From JBGPJM01 sp041485385 (GTDB lineage Bacteria > Planctomycetota > Phycisphaerae > Phycisphaerales > UBA1924): a stretch of DNA of 50,890 nucleotides. Shown here one piece after another: positions 7,467-18,090 of the stretch; position 1 is the first letter of the stretch; the number at the start of each line of letters is the position of its first letter. A program made the translations under genes and the position numbers. Under the pieces are notes generated by a model that had not been told where the DNA came from, did not search any database, and worked only from the letters and a program-made list of their open reading frames with translations. The stretch spans positions 1 to 50,890 of the forward strand of contig JBGPJM010000010.1 of NCBI GenBank assembly GCA_041485385.1. Reading direction: 5' to 3'.

Positions 7467-9010
7467 TTCGCGGCCCCGGGTGTCGGCGTGGTGCGGGCAG
7501 CGCCCGCCCGCCTGGCGATGTGCTCTTGTACCAGCTTCGTGAACACTTCGCCGCGGTGCTCGTAATTCGTGAACTGATCCCACGAGGCGCAGGCCGGGCT
7601 GAGCAGCAGGGCGTCACCGGGGCGGAGCCGGGCAACGGCCGCCGCGATCGCCTGATCCAGCGTGCCGCAGTACCTGGCGCAGCTGATCGCCGACGGCGGA
7701 GCGTCCGTCGTGGCCGCGCCGGCCAGGGCTTCGCCGGTGGCGCCGATGGCGTAGAGCCCGGCCAGGCGCGAGCCCGCAAGACTCACCCGGGAAAGATCCG
7801 AGCCCTTGTCGTACCCCCCGGCGATCAGATGGATCTGCTGCACCGACATCCCCGCGTTGGTCGAGAGCGCGTCGATCGCCTGCAACGTGGATTCCGGCGT
7901 CGTGGACTTTGAGTCGTTGTAGAACCGGATCGGGCGCTGGCCCGGACGGGCAATGTACTCCGCGACAAGCTGGAGCCTGTGCGGGAGCGCACGGTAGCTC
8001 CCCAGCGATTCGACGCACCGCTGAACCGCGGCGAGGAATGCCTCGGGCGGCGCTCCTGTCTTCCCGCGGATGGGCCACTTCCCGGGGGCGAGCTCGCGGT
8101 TGTAGACGGCCACTGCCGCCGCCTGCACCGCGAGGCGCGCATTGAGCTGGTTGTGCTGGCCGGGCACGGTCAGGCTCGGCGCCGAAACGAACCGCGGCCA
8201 GGGTTCGTCGGGGGCCAGCTCGAACACCTCGGTACGGACCGTGTGCCCGGGGCCGAAGTACGGCGACGCGACGGCGAATCCCTGGTGATGATGGATGATC
8301 GCATCGGCGGTCGAGGACTGGTGGAACGCGACGATGTTGGCCTTGCTCGTGGCGTAATGGCTGAATCCGGCGTGCCAGTCGGTGTGGTTCTCGGAGAGGT
8401 TCGTGAGCACGGCGATGCTCGGCGACCAGCCTGGTGCGCTGGGGTATCCGACGCCATCTCCCAGCCAATGCAGCATGAAACTGGAGAGCTCGAGCACGAC
8501 CCAGTCGTCTGCGCCGATCTCCGCGAGCGATTCCAGCAGCGAGCCGCCGATGTTCCCTCCCAGGTACACGGCCCGCCCCAGGTCACGGAAAATGTGCGCA
8601 ATCATCGCCGTCGTCGTCGACTTGCCCGCGCTGCCGGTCACGCCGATGGTCCGCGCCCTCGAAGGAAGACACTCCACCAGCAGGCGGATCTCCGTCGTCA
8701 CCGGCACCTTCGCGGCCTCGGCGGCGCGAAGGAACCGGTTCGCCCAGGGCTTGGGCACGGCCGGGCTGGCAACGACCAGGTCGCGCGTCGTGAAGTCGCT
8801 CACGTTGTGCTCGCCCAGCCTGAGTGCAACCGCGCCCGAATCGATCAGGTCCTGGATCCTGGCGACGGAGTCCGTCAGGTCCTCGGCCTTGGCCAGGTCG
8901 GTGACCAGCACGTCGCACCCCTGCGATACGAGCCAGCGGGCCACCCCGATCCCGCCGCCGAAGCGGCCAAGACCCATGACGGTGACGCGTTTGCCGGAGA
9001 GGTCGGGCAT
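7463..9010 (-). CDS. murD: UDP-N-acetylmuramoyl-L-alanine--D-glutamate ligase
   Basis: ATP-dependent addition of D-glutamate to UDP-MurNAc-L-Ala in the cytoplasm, a step of peptidoglycan precursor synthesis. The N-terminal Rossmann region starts VTVMGLGRFGGGIG (9-22). The Mur ligase P-loop is GVTGSAGKSTT (123-133). Later motifs include TNLSENHTDWH and FYNDSKSTTPEST. At 515 residues it is longer than E. coli MurD (about 438). The ATG at 9010 follows from homology, since the frame is open well upstream. Peptidoglycan genes are of interest in planctomycetes, once thought to lack a wall. No mur neighbours are present; only the coupled lipoprotein follows. Confidence 0.9.
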   Translation of the reverse strand: MPDLSGKRVTVMGLGRFGGGIGVARWLVSQGCDVLVTDLAKAEDLTDSVARIQDLIDSGAVALRLGEHNVSDFTTRDLVVASPAVPKPWANRFLRAAEAAKVPVTTEIRLLVECLPSRARTIGVTGSAGKSTTTAMIAHIFRDLGRAVYLGGNIGGSLLESLAEIGADDWVVLELSSFMLHWLGDGVGYPSAPGWSPSIAVLTNLSENHTDWHAGFSHYATSKANIVAFHQSSTADAIIHHHQGFAVASPYFGPGHTVRTEVFELAPDEPWPRFVSAPSLTVPGQHNQLNARLAVQAAAVAVYNRELAPGKWPIRGKTGAPPEAFLAAVQRCVESLGSYRALPHRLQLVAEYIARPGQRPIRFYNDSKSTTPESTLQAIDALSTNAGMSVQQIHLIAGGYDKGSDLSRVSLAGSRLAGLYAIGATGEALAGAATTDAPPSAISCARYCGTLDQAIAAAVARLRPGDALLLSPACASWDQFTNYEHRGEVFTKLVQEHIARRAGAARTTPTPGAAK

Positions 9011-9195
9011 GGGCACTGCAGGGAAGGGCGGGCGAACGGACTGAGATGCCGGGGATCCAGATACTTCGACCGGATGCGGCTGCTGAGGATAGGTCCTCGC
9101 ACGCCATCTTCGCGCACCATCGATGAGCGGCGAGATCCATCCGCAAGAGCCAAACGGGTGCTTGCCACGTTCTGCAGAACCTGGCCGCTCTCCCC

Positions 9196-9201
9196 TACAC
9201 T
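9196..9201 (+). promoter_or_regulatory. -10-like TACACT upstream of hydrolase gene (leaderless candidate)
   Basis: TACACT ends 7 nt before the ATG at 9209, with no Shine-Dalgarno sequence between. The same hexamer at the same distance precedes dprA. Confidence 0.4.
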
Positions 9202-9208
9202 CGCGCCC

Positions 9209-10045
9209 ATGCCCGATCGCTTCACCAGGCTGCCGCGGTCGCTGGCGAGCCGGACGCGATGGGAGAGGCTCGGTCCGCCGGAGGAGGGGGCCGGAGGGGG
9301 GGGCATACCGGCGATGCTCGCTCATCCTGACTGGCGCACTCCCACCCCGCTGGTCATCTGGATGCATGGGCGGACCGCCCACAAGGAGCTCGATTCCGGC
9401 CGGTATCTCCGCTGGCTCCGAGCCGGCATGGCCGCGTGCGCCATCGATCTCCCCGGCCATGGCGAGCGGGCCGACCCCGCCATGCAGACGGAGGCGAGCA
9501 CGCTCCGCCTCACGGAGCAGGCCGTGGCCGAGATCGACCGGGTTGTCGCGTCGCTGGGCGATGCCCGGTTCGGCGGGGCGTTCGACACAGCCAGGATGGG
9601 CCTGGGCGGGATGTCGGCCGGCGGGATGGTCGCCCTCAGGCGGCTCTGCGATCCGCACCCGTTCGTCTGCGCCTCGGTCGAGGCTACCACCGGATCGTTC
9701 GAGCACATGCCGCGCTACATCACCTGGCACGGCGCGGACCTCGTCGGGGCGATGGACCCTCTCCGCCACATTTCCACCTGGCGTCCGATCCCGCTGCTGG
9801 CGCTGCACTCCGAGGCCGATCAATGGGTGCCGGTCGGCGGCATCAGGGCCTTCACGCAGGCCCTCGTCCGCCATTACGCCGCCGCCGGGGCCGATCCGGC
9901 GTTGATCGCTCTCCACACCTGGGAATCCACTGGCGCTCCCCACGAGCACCTGGGGTTCGGGCGTGTCTCGAACGACGCCAAGAACATGCAGACGGCGTTC
10001 TTCCTGCGGCACCTGGGCCCCGGAGTTCCGGCGAATCTCGAGTAA
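9209..10045 (+). CDS. Alpha/beta hydrolase
   Basis: A 278-residue protein without a signal peptide. The oxyanion-hole region is IWMHGRTAHKE (50-60). The nucleophile elbow is GGMSAGG with Ser136, the acid is likely Asp204 in SEADQW, and the base His245 or His247 in PHEHLG. This is the dienelactone hydrolase/prolyl-oligopeptidase-like catalytic fold; the substrate is unknown. It is divergent from murD across about 200 nt. The chosen ATG follows a -10-like box; the longer open frame runs antisense to murD and is not credible. Confidence 0.75.
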   Translation: MPDRFTRLPRSLASRTRWERLGPPEEGAGGGGIPAMLAHPDWRTPTPLVIWMHGRTAHKELDSGRYLRWLRAGMAACAIDLPGHGERADPAMQTEASTLRLTEQAVAEIDRVVASLGDARFGGAFDTARMGLGGMSAGGMVALRRLCDPHPFVCASVEATTGSFEHMPRYITWHGADLVGAMDPLRHISTWRPIPLLALHSEADQWVPVGGIRAFTQALVRHYAAAGADPALIALHTWESTGAPHEHLGFGRVSNDAKNMQTAFFLRHLGPGVPANLE

Positions 10046-10161
10046 CGGTTCCCTGTTCCGGTTCCACGTCCACGCCTTCACACATTGCTGCGCCACCCAG
10101 ATTCGACTACCCTTGAGGTTCAGCCGCGGGCCGCGGGTTGGGGCGATTCCGGAGAATCACG

Positions 10162-11616
<1,455 letters not shown>

Positions 11617-11654
11617 GTCGAGGCACCTTCCTCTAGAATCTCGAGCGAGTCCAA

Positions 11655-11678
11655 GGGCCGATGCACACGCATCGGCCC
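11655..11678 (+). terminator. Hairpin terminator after the TlpA-like gene
   Basis: A perfect 10-bp stem GGGCCGATGC / GCATCGGCCC closes a 4-nt ACAC loop, followed by TGTTCG. The U-run is weak, but the stem is the strongest intergenic hairpin I see in the window. It sits 38 nt after the stop at 11616 and before the next gene's promoter box. Confidence 0.65.
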
Positions 11679-11727
11679 TGTTCGTGCTCGTCGAGAGAGT
11701 CCGCCCCTCGTCCCGTCGCACTTGCGG

Positions 11728-11733
11728 TATCGT
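11728..11733 (+). promoter_or_regulatory. -10-like TATCGT upstream of transporter gene (leaderless candidate)
   Basis: TATCGT ends 8 nt before the ATG at 11742. There is no Shine-Dalgarno sequence, and the upstream hairpin would separate this from the preceding transcription unit. Confidence 0.3.
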
Positions 11734-11741
11734 GGACCGCC

Positions 11742-13079
11742 ATGCTTGATCGCCTCAACCCCTTCCGCTCGCTCCCCAACGCCCGCGAGGTCTGGGCCTG
11801 GGGCATGTACGACCTGGCGAACCAGTCGTTCCAGCTCCTCATCAACACGCTCCTGTTCAGCCTCTTCGTCCAGTCCGTGATCGTCGGCGACCCGGCCAAG
11901 GGTGACCGGTTCTGGTCGTACCTCGGCGGCGCGAACCTCGTGGCGGTGGTCCTGCTCTCCCCCTTCGCGGGCGCGCTCGCCGACGCCAAAGCGTGGAAGC
12001 GCCGGCTCCTGCTCGGCACCGGCGTCGTGTGCGCCGCGCTGACCTGCTCGCTGGCGCTCCTGCAGCCCGGCCAGCTCTGGCTCACCGCACTCCTTTACCT
12101 GCCCGCCGCCATCGCGTGCGGCCTGGGCGAGAACTTCCTCGCCTCCTTTCTGCCGGGAATCTCCACGCCCGCCAATGTCGGATTCGTTTCTGCGCTGGGA
12201 TGGACGATGAGCTACGTCGGAGCGCTCGTGCTCCTGGCGATCACCGGCGCGGCGGTTTATTGGCTGGGCTGGACGGTCGAAGCGGGCGCGCGAACGCTGT
12301 TCGTCTTTTCCGGCGTCTGGTTCTTCCTCGGCATGGTCCCGAGCATGCTCTTCCTCCGCGAGCGGGCAACCCCCGCGCCGGTCACCGGCCACGTCGTACC
12401 GGAGACGTTCCGGCGTCTGGTGCGGAGCGCTCGCGAAACCAGCCGCTTCCGTCAGCTCGCACGTTTCTTCGTCGCGTTCTTCGTCTATAGCACGGCGACG
12501 ATGGCCGTCATCTACTTCCTCGGGCTGATCGGCAAGAATCTGGGGTTCCAACTCCCGCAACTCATCCTTTTCGCCCTGACAATCGCCGTCGCGGCCGGCC
12601 TCGCCTCGGGCGCGACCGCGAAGTTCCAGGACCGGCTCGGCCACCGTCGGACCATTTCCGTCTTCCTCCTGGCGTGGGTCGTCAGCACCTCGGGAATGGC
12701 CCTCTACCAGATCTTCTCGGCACCATCCTGGACGTTCTGGCCGCTCTCGGCGCTCGTTGGCGTGGCCCTCGGCGGGCTCGGCACCTCCAGCCGCGCGCTG
12801 GTGGGCGCCTTCACCCCGGCCGACCGCGCGGCCGAGTTCTTCGGCCTTTGGGGGATGACCTACAAGCTCGCCGGCGTGGCCGGCGTGATCAGCTTCGGCC
12901 AAGTGACCACCGCATTCACCACCCGACGGACAGGCCAGATCGTCGGGCTGTTCATGCTCGCGGCGCTCTTCTTCATCGGCTTCCTTCTTCTTCGCCTCGT
13001 CGATGAGGACGAGGGCCAGCGCGCGGCCCACGACCAGTCGACGGAGACCACACCCGCATCGCCGCCGGGGCCGTCCTGA
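11742..13079 (+). CDS. MFS transporter, UMF1/Atg22-like family
   Basis: A 445-residue polytopic membrane protein with about 12 hydrophobic segments. The opening motif WGMYDLANQSF is typical of the UMF1 family (bacterial relatives of the yeast vacuolar effluxer Atg22), as is the GLGTSSRALVGAFTP region in the second half. The substrate is unknown; amino-acid efflux is described for the eukaryotic relatives. The frame is open upstream to 11661, but that stretch contains the terminator hairpin, so the ATG at 11742 is chosen. The C-terminus is a polar tail. It is followed after 44 nt by trpB, which has its own -10-like box. Confidence 0.85.
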   Translation: MLDRLNPFRSLPNAREVWAWGMYDLANQSFQLLINTLLFSLFVQSVIVGDPAKGDRFWSYLGGANLVAVVLLSPFAGALADAKAWKRRLLLGTGVVCAALTCSLALLQPGQLWLTALLYLPAAIACGLGENFLASFLPGISTPANVGFVSALGWTMSYVGALVLLAITGAAVYWLGWTVEAGARTLFVFSGVWFFLGMVPSMLFLRERATPAPVTGHVVPETFRRLVRSARETSRFRQLARFFVAFFVYSTATMAVIYFLGLIGKNLGFQLPQLILFALTIAVAAGLASGATAKFQDRLGHRRTISVFLLAWVVSTSGMALYQIFSAPSWTFWPLSALVGVALGGLGTSSRALVGAFTPADRAAEFFGLWGMTYKLAGVAGVISFGQVTTAFTTRRTGQIVGLFMLAALFFIGFLLLRLVDEDEGQRAAHDQSTETTPASPPGPS

Positions 13080-13111
13080 CCCGCTTGGACAGCGCCGAGC
13101 GCGGCCGGCGC

Positions 13112-13117
13112 TACCCT
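13112..13117 (+). promoter_or_regulatory. -10-like TACCCT upstream of trpB (leaderless candidate)
   Basis: GCTACCCT ends 6 nt before the trpB ATG at 13124. No Shine-Dalgarno sequence is present. Confidence 0.4.
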
Positions 13118-13123
13118 TGCCCG

Positions 13124-14371
13124 ATGCCCCTTGGACCACCCGTGACTTCTGCCGTCCCTGATTCCCGCGGTCGCTTCGGCGCCTACGGCGGCACCTACGT
13201 CCCCGAGACGCTCGTCGCCGCGCTCCACCAGCTCCGGGGCGTCTACGAGTCCGTCCGCAATGACCCCGCCTTCTGGTCCGAGCTCGAGGAACTCCTCCGC
13301 CGATTCGTGGGCCGCCCCACACCCCTTTACCTGGCTGCACGCCTCACCGAGCACACCCGCGCCTCCGCCGGCCGCGGCCACGGCGCCTCCATCTGGCTCA
13401 AGCGCGAGGACCTTGCCCACACGGGCGCCCACAAGATCAACAACACCCTCGGCCAGGCTCTGCTCGCCAAGCGCATGGGCAAGTCCCGTGTCATCGCCGA
13501 AACGGGCGCCGGCCAGCACGGCGTTGCGACCGCCACCGCCGCGGCCCACTTCGGCCTCAAGTGCGACGTGTACATGGGCACCGAGGACGTTCGGCGCCAG
13601 CGCCTCAATGTCGTGCGCATGCGTCTGCTCGGGGCCCGCGTCGTCGAGGTCGATTCCGGCTCCCGCACGCTCAAGGACGCGACCAACGAGGCCATGCGCG
13701 ACTGGATGGCCTCGGTCGAGCGCACGCACTACATCCTCGGCTCCGTCGTCGGGCCCCATCCATTCCCCATGATCGTCCGGGACTTCCAATCCGTCATCGG
13801 CAAGGAGGCGCGCGAGCAGTGCCGGGAGAGCTTCGGCAGGCTCCCCGATGCGATCGTTGCCTGCGTCGGCGGTGGCTCCAACGCCGCGGGCATCTTCTAC
13901 CCGTTCGTTGATGATCCTTCGGTCCGGCTCGTCGGCGTAGAGGCGGGCGGTGCAGGCGACGCCCCCGGCCAGCACGCCGCTTCGCTTGGGCGCGGCTCCC
14001 CCGGCGTCCTCCACGGCTCGATGAGCTATGTCCTGCAGGACCGGCACGGCCAGACGGCCAATGTCCATTCCTGCTCGGCGGGCCTGGACTACCCCGGCGT
14101 CGGCCCGGAGCACTCGTACTGGAAGGACGCCGGGCGCGTCCGCTATGTTTCCGTGCGCGACCTGCAGGCCCTCGACGCCTTCACCCTTCTCGGCCGCACC
14201 GAAGGGATCATCCCCGCGCTCGAATCGGCCCACGCCGTGTCGCACGCCGTGGCGATGGCGGCGAAGATGCCGCGCGAGGCCCACCTGGTCGTCAATCTCT
14301 CCGGTCGGGGCGACAAGGACGTAGACGAGGCCACGAGATTGCTGGGAGACCGGGCGCCACCACAGAGCTGA
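13124..14371 (+). CDS. trpB: Tryptophan synthase beta chain
   Basis: PLP enzyme joining indole and serine to give tryptophan. It starts with the family-typical FGAYGGTYVPETL. The PLP lysine is Lys104 in AHKINNTLGQ. ETGAGQHGVATA and the phosphate-binding loop GGGSNA are intact. Its 415-residue length fits canonical TrpB1. trpA and the other trp genes are absent from the window, so the pathway is scattered. The ATG at 13124 is preferred over a TTG at 13085 because of the -10-like box between them. Confidence 0.95.
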   Translation: MPLGPPVTSAVPDSRGRFGAYGGTYVPETLVAALHQLRGVYESVRNDPAFWSELEELLRRFVGRPTPLYLAARLTEHTRASAGRGHGASIWLKREDLAHTGAHKINNTLGQALLAKRMGKSRVIAETGAGQHGVATATAAAHFGLKCDVYMGTEDVRRQRLNVVRMRLLGARVVEVDSGSRTLKDATNEAMRDWMASVERTHYILGSVVGPHPFPMIVRDFQSVIGKEAREQCRESFGRLPDAIVACVGGGSNAAGIFYPFVDDPSVRLVGVEAGGAGDAPGQHAASLGRGSPGVLHGSMSYVLQDRHGQTANVHSCSAGLDYPGVGPEHSYWKDAGRVRYVSVRDLQALDAFTLLGRTEGIIPALESAHAVSHAVAMAAKMPREAHLVVNLSGRGDKDVDEATRLLGDRAPPQS

Positions 14372-14414
14372 TCGTCTCTTCATCCCGCCAGCGAGAGAGG
14401 GTTAGCCGCTCGAA

Positions 14415-15803
14415 TCACTCGACCGGCCACGGTGTGCGGTGCCGGAAGAAGAGCCGGTGTATCCCCTCGGCGCACCAGATGATCGCCTCCGCCAGCGTGT
14501 GCAGCCGGAGCTGCATCCGCAGCCGCTTCAAGGCCGAATCGTCGGGCTCGGCACGCAGAGCCTGACGCACCCAGTACCTAGCCCGCGTCCATTGACGCAG
14601 GTGCACGTACGCCACCGACATATTGTACATCGCCGGCACGTGCTTGGGGTCCAGCCGCAGCACGTCGCGGCTGGTATCGATCCCCGCGTCGCGATCACCC
14701 ATGTGGAAGCACGCGACGGCGAGCTGGTGCAGCGCCTGGGCGTTCCCCGGGCGCCTGGCGACGACCAGGCCAAAGATCCGCCGGGCCTCCACCGGCATCT
14801 TGGCGTCCAGCAGCAGCGATCCCAGCTCCTCCAGATCCTCCACCGTGAACCGCTCCGGGCGGGCCTGCTGGTCGGCGATGTCGGCGATGAGCAGGTCCCG
14901 CGCGGCACCATGATCGGCCTGCCCCCCCCGATCGATCAGCAGCCGCGCAACCCGGCGCCTCGCCCCTGTAAAGTCCGGGTCCAGGCGCAGCACCACGTCG
15001 TACTGCGTCATCGCCTCATCTCCGAGGCCCTGCCGCTCGGCCAGATCGCCCAGGTAATAGTGTGCCGTGGGGTTATCCGGCTCCAGCTCCAGCACCCGCC
15101 GGAACTTCTCCCCCGCCTCCCCCAGCCGGTTCATGTCCACCAGCAGGCACCCGAGGTCCAGCAGCGTGTCGATATCCCCCGGATCCTCGCGCAGCTCGCG
15201 CAGGTAGAGCTGCCGGGCCCGCTCCATCCGCCCGGTTGCGGCGTACGCCTCGGCCAGGCGGGAGTGCACACGCGGCAGAGTCGGGTCAAGCTGGGCCGCC
15301 TCACGGAGGCACCAGACCGCCTTGTCGTGCAGGCCGCGGTCCAGGAGCGAGTCGGCCAGGCACGCGTACGCCAGAGCGTCCTTGGGGTTGATCTGCTGGG
15401 CCATGTAGAACATGACCTCCGCCTGGTCGTGGTCGCCCAGGCGTGCGTAGGCCTCAATTCGATGGATGAGCGGCGTCGCGTCGACCGGATCGAGCTTCTG
15501 TGCCTCCTCGAACCAGCCGATCGCGTCCCTGGGCTGCTCGGCCCGGAGCGAGTTGATCCCCGCCAGCATCACCGGCTGCGGATCCCCCGGCTCCAGCTCG
15601 TGCGCGCTCCGAAAGGCCGCCACCGCGTCGGAGTACCGCCCCGCGGCCTCGAGCGTCAAGCCCAGGTTGAAGTGCCACTCCGACCGGTAAGGGTTGAGCG
15701 AAAGGGCCTCACGCAGCTCTGACTCGGCCTCGTCCCACCGCCCGGCCTCGTAGTGCTCGTGCGCCCGATCGATATGACGCTCGGCATCAAACCAGTCATT
15801 CAT
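14415..15803 (-). CDS. TPR-repeat protein
   Basis: A 462-residue soluble protein made almost wholly of tetratricopeptide repeats; units are visible from residue 7 onward, for example YEAGRWDEAESELREAL, AGRYSDAVAAF and GEAGEKFRRVLELEPDN. There is no signal peptide or enzyme domain, so it is probably a scaffold. The C-terminal 60 residues are basic. It is divergent from the HEAT-repeat gene across about 200 nt. A TAGAAT box (15859-15864 on the minus strand) lies 55 nt upstream of the ATG. Confidence 0.8.
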   Translation of the reverse strand: MNDWFDAERHIDRAHEHYEAGRWDEAESELREALSLNPYRSEWHFNLGLTLEAAGRYSDAVAAFRSAHELEPGDPQPVMLAGINSLRAEQPRDAIGWFEEAQKLDPVDATPLIHRIEAYARLGDHDQAEVMFYMAQQINPKDALAYACLADSLLDRGLHDKAVWCLREAAQLDPTLPRVHSRLAEAYAATGRMERARQLYLRELREDPGDIDTLLDLGCLLVDMNRLGEAGEKFRRVLELEPDNPTAHYYLGDLAERQGLGDEAMTQYDVVLRLDPDFTGARRRVARLLIDRGGQADHGAARDLLIADIADQQARPERFTVEDLEELGSLLLDAKMPVEARRIFGLVVARRPGNAQALHQLAVACFHMGDRDAGIDTSRDVLRLDPKHVPAMYNMSVAYVHLRQWTRARYWVRQALRAEPDDSALKRLRMQLRLHTLAEAIIWCAEGIHRLFFRHRTPWPVE

Positions 15804-15858
15804 GCCTTGGCCGCCTGCGCTGGGCGCTGGGCCGGCGTGGGTCGCCGGCGACGGGTCG

Positions 15859-15864
15859 ATTCTA
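15859..15864 (-). promoter_or_regulatory. -10-like TAGAAT upstream of the TPR gene
   Basis: A 5/6 match to TATAAT in a GC-rich divergent intergenic region, 55 nt before the ATG at 15803. I could not pick a convincing -35. Confidence 0.3.
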
Positions 15865-15912
15865 TTCGCCGGGCCCCCTGCCTTCTACGTCCCGGACCTA
15901 GCATCGTCTTTC

Positions 15913-15935
15913 GGCACACAGGGCACACAGGGCAC
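15913..15935. repeat. 9-bp short tandem repeat GGCACACAG, about 2.5 copies
   Basis: GGCACACAG repeats twice and partly a third time in the intergenic region upstream of the HEAT-repeat gene. It might vary in copy number by slippage. Confidence 0.5.
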
Positions 15936-16001
15936 GAAATTCCGATCAAGAAACCGCCCCGGGCGTATTGGCATCATCGGCAGCGTCCCCGGGAACACAC
16001 G

Positions 16002-18077
16002 ATGCGCGACCGCATACCGGGAAAGCTCGTTTCCTTCGCTGCCGCCGGGGCCGTTGCCGCACTCGGCTGCGCCCTCAGTGAGAGCTCGGCATCGGGCGCC
16101 CAACCAACCCCTCGCTTCCTTCCTGCCGAACACGCCCCCGCCTCCCCGACCACGCATGCCGACGATCTTGTGATTCTCCGCGACATCAAGGCGGACCCCG
16201 CGGCCCGCTCCGCGGCCTGCCGCCGGCTCCTCGCGGCCCTCGACGACGCGACGCAGAAGAACCTTTCGGCCCTTCTGTCGCCGGCCGCCGAGCCGACGTC
16301 CACACAGGACCTGATCATCCGCGAGATGGAGGCCTCTCCCTTCGGGCCCGGATGGGTCCTCCAGCCGCTCTCTGACCTTCTCCGATCGTCGCCTTCCGAG
16401 CGCAAATCCGCGATCCTTCGCGCCTGCGGGTCGATCCGCACACGCGAATCCGTCCGCCTGTTGCTGACCTTCACCACCGCCGACACCTCGCCGGGTCTCC
16501 GTGACGCCGCCTTCACGTCCCTGGCACGCCTGACCGGTCGTGCCGACCTGGGGTCCGCCGAGGACGCCTGGACCCGATGGTTCAGCGCCGTGCAATGGCT
16601 TCCCGAGCATGAGTGGCGTCGCACGCTCGCCGAGGGCCTGGCTCAGCGCGCCGACGACCTCGCCGCCGAGCGAGCCAGCGCCCTTCACCGTCTGGTCGAG
16701 AGCGAACGCCAGCGCAGCATCGATGCCGCGACGTCCCAGGAGCGCTCCGCTATTCTCGCGTCGCTTCTGACCGACGATTACCCCGAGCTCCGCCGCCTGG
16801 GTATCGAACTGGCCAACCGCGAGCTCGCCAATGCCCGCACCCTTTCCGGGGCCGTCGGCGTCGCCGCCCTGGTTCTGCTGTCCGACCCGTCCCCTGAGTT
16901 CCGCCTCGCCAGCGCCGGGCTTATCGATCGCCTGGTTCCCCCGGGCGCGGGGCAGGCCGCGGCTGAGGCGTTGGTCCGTGAGACCGAGCCTCTCGTCGCC
17001 GCGGCCCTTCTTCGCCAGGTCCAGCGCTCCCCCATCACCAGTACCCGCCAGACCATCCTCCATTGGCTTGAATCGTCCGGGCCCGCGCTTACGCCCGCCA
17101 TCGACGCCACCGCCGCCCTCCTCGCCGCCGGCCTGCTTAACTCGCCGCAGGACCGGCAGGCCGTTCTCGCGGTCGTTCGCGCGATCCCGCCGGCCGAGCT
17201 CCCACCCGGCGGCCTCCGCCTGCTGCTGGAACTCGGTGACGACAAGGACCGCGCGGCCGTCGCGTTGCTGCTCTCCTCCCCCGACTCGGTGGTCCGCCTC
17301 CGGACCGCCCAGGCCGTCTCAAGTCAAACCGAACTGATCGACGAGATCGTCGCGGCCGCTCGATCTGACACTGCCCTCTACGCCCCGGCGACTGCGGCCA
17401 TCACCCGATTCAGACCGAACCCGGCCGGCTTCCGGTCCCTGGCCGAGCTGCCCGCGCCCACCCCCGAGGCCCGCACGGCCGCCCTGGTCGCCTTCGCGGA
17501 GAAACTCTCCGACGGCGAGATCATCTCCGTTACATCCAAGGTCGCCGACCCCGCCCTGCGCGAGCTCCTGCTCGCGCGTTTCGCCATCAAGTCCCTCGGG
17601 CCGCGGTTCGGTCCTGACCACGTCGGTGGTACCCTTCCCGGCCGCTTCTGGCTGTCGGCCAGCGAGCTCGACAACTTCCCCACGGTGGCCGGCATGCTGC
17701 GCCTGGCACGAACCCGCTTGGAGGTTCACAAGCCCGCGGGCGCTCTCACGCTGCTGGACGCGCTCGAACCCGTCGCCGATCAGATCGACCCTCGCCTTCT
17801 CACATCGCTGCGCGTCGAGGCCCTGATCTGTGTGAACCGCCTCGCCGAGGCCGAGTCGATGGACTCGCCCTTGGCCGACTGGCTCGATGGTCTGGCCCTC
17901 TCCACAGACCTCCCTCACGCGCCGGCCATCCTCCGGGCCATCGACGATCGCTTTGAAAGCCTCACGCCGGTCCAGTCCGAGCGTCTGGAGGCACTCCGTG
18001 CGAAGGTCGAGGAGACGTCTAGAAGAACTAGCGGCGGCGCGGATCAAGCGCCTCCGGAGAAGCCCGGCGACCGGTGA
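16002..18077 (+). CDS. Exported HEAT-repeat-like protein
   Basis: A 691-residue protein with an N-terminal signal (hydrophobic about 8-30). An ALGC at residues 20-23 is a weak lipobox candidate; otherwise cleavage near SGA-Q is likely. The rest is Ala/Leu/Arg/Asp-rich helical repeat sequence, with phrases such as DAAFTSLARLTG and LRRLGIELANRELA, consistent with HEAT/armadillo-like repeats. No catalytic motif is seen. Function unknown, probably an envelope scaffold. Its stop lies 13 nt from the stop of the convergent pseudokinase gene. Confidence 0.75.
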   Translation: MRDRIPGKLVSFAAAGAVAALGCALSESSASGAQPTPRFLPAEHAPASPTTHADDLVILRDIKADPAARSAACRRLLAALDDATQKNLSALLSPAAEPTSTQDLIIREMEASPFGPGWVLQPLSDLLRSSPSERKSAILRACGSIRTRESVRLLLTFTTADTSPGLRDAAFTSLARLTGRADLGSAEDAWTRWFSAVQWLPEHEWRRTLAEGLAQRADDLAAERASALHRLVESERQRSIDAATSQERSAILASLLTDDYPELRRLGIELANRELANARTLSGAVGVAALVLLSDPSPEFRLASAGLIDRLVPPGAGQAAAEALVRETEPLVAAALLRQVQRSPITSTRQTILHWLESSGPALTPAIDATAALLAAGLLNSPQDRQAVLAVVRAIPPAELPPGGLRLLLELGDDKDRAAVALLLSSPDSVVRLRTAQAVSSQTELIDEIVAAARSDTALYAPATAAITRFRPNPAGFRSLAELPAPTPEARTAALVAFAEKLSDGEIISVTSKVADPALRELLLARFAIKSLGPRFGPDHVGGTLPGRFWLSASELDNFPTVAGMLRLARTRLEVHKPAGALTLLDALEPVADQIDPRLLTSLRVEALICVNRLAEAESMDSPLADWLDGLALSTDLPHAPAILRAIDDRFESLTPVQSERLEALRAKVEETSRRTSGGADQAPPEKPGDR

Positions 18078-18090
18078 CGATCGCCTGTGC

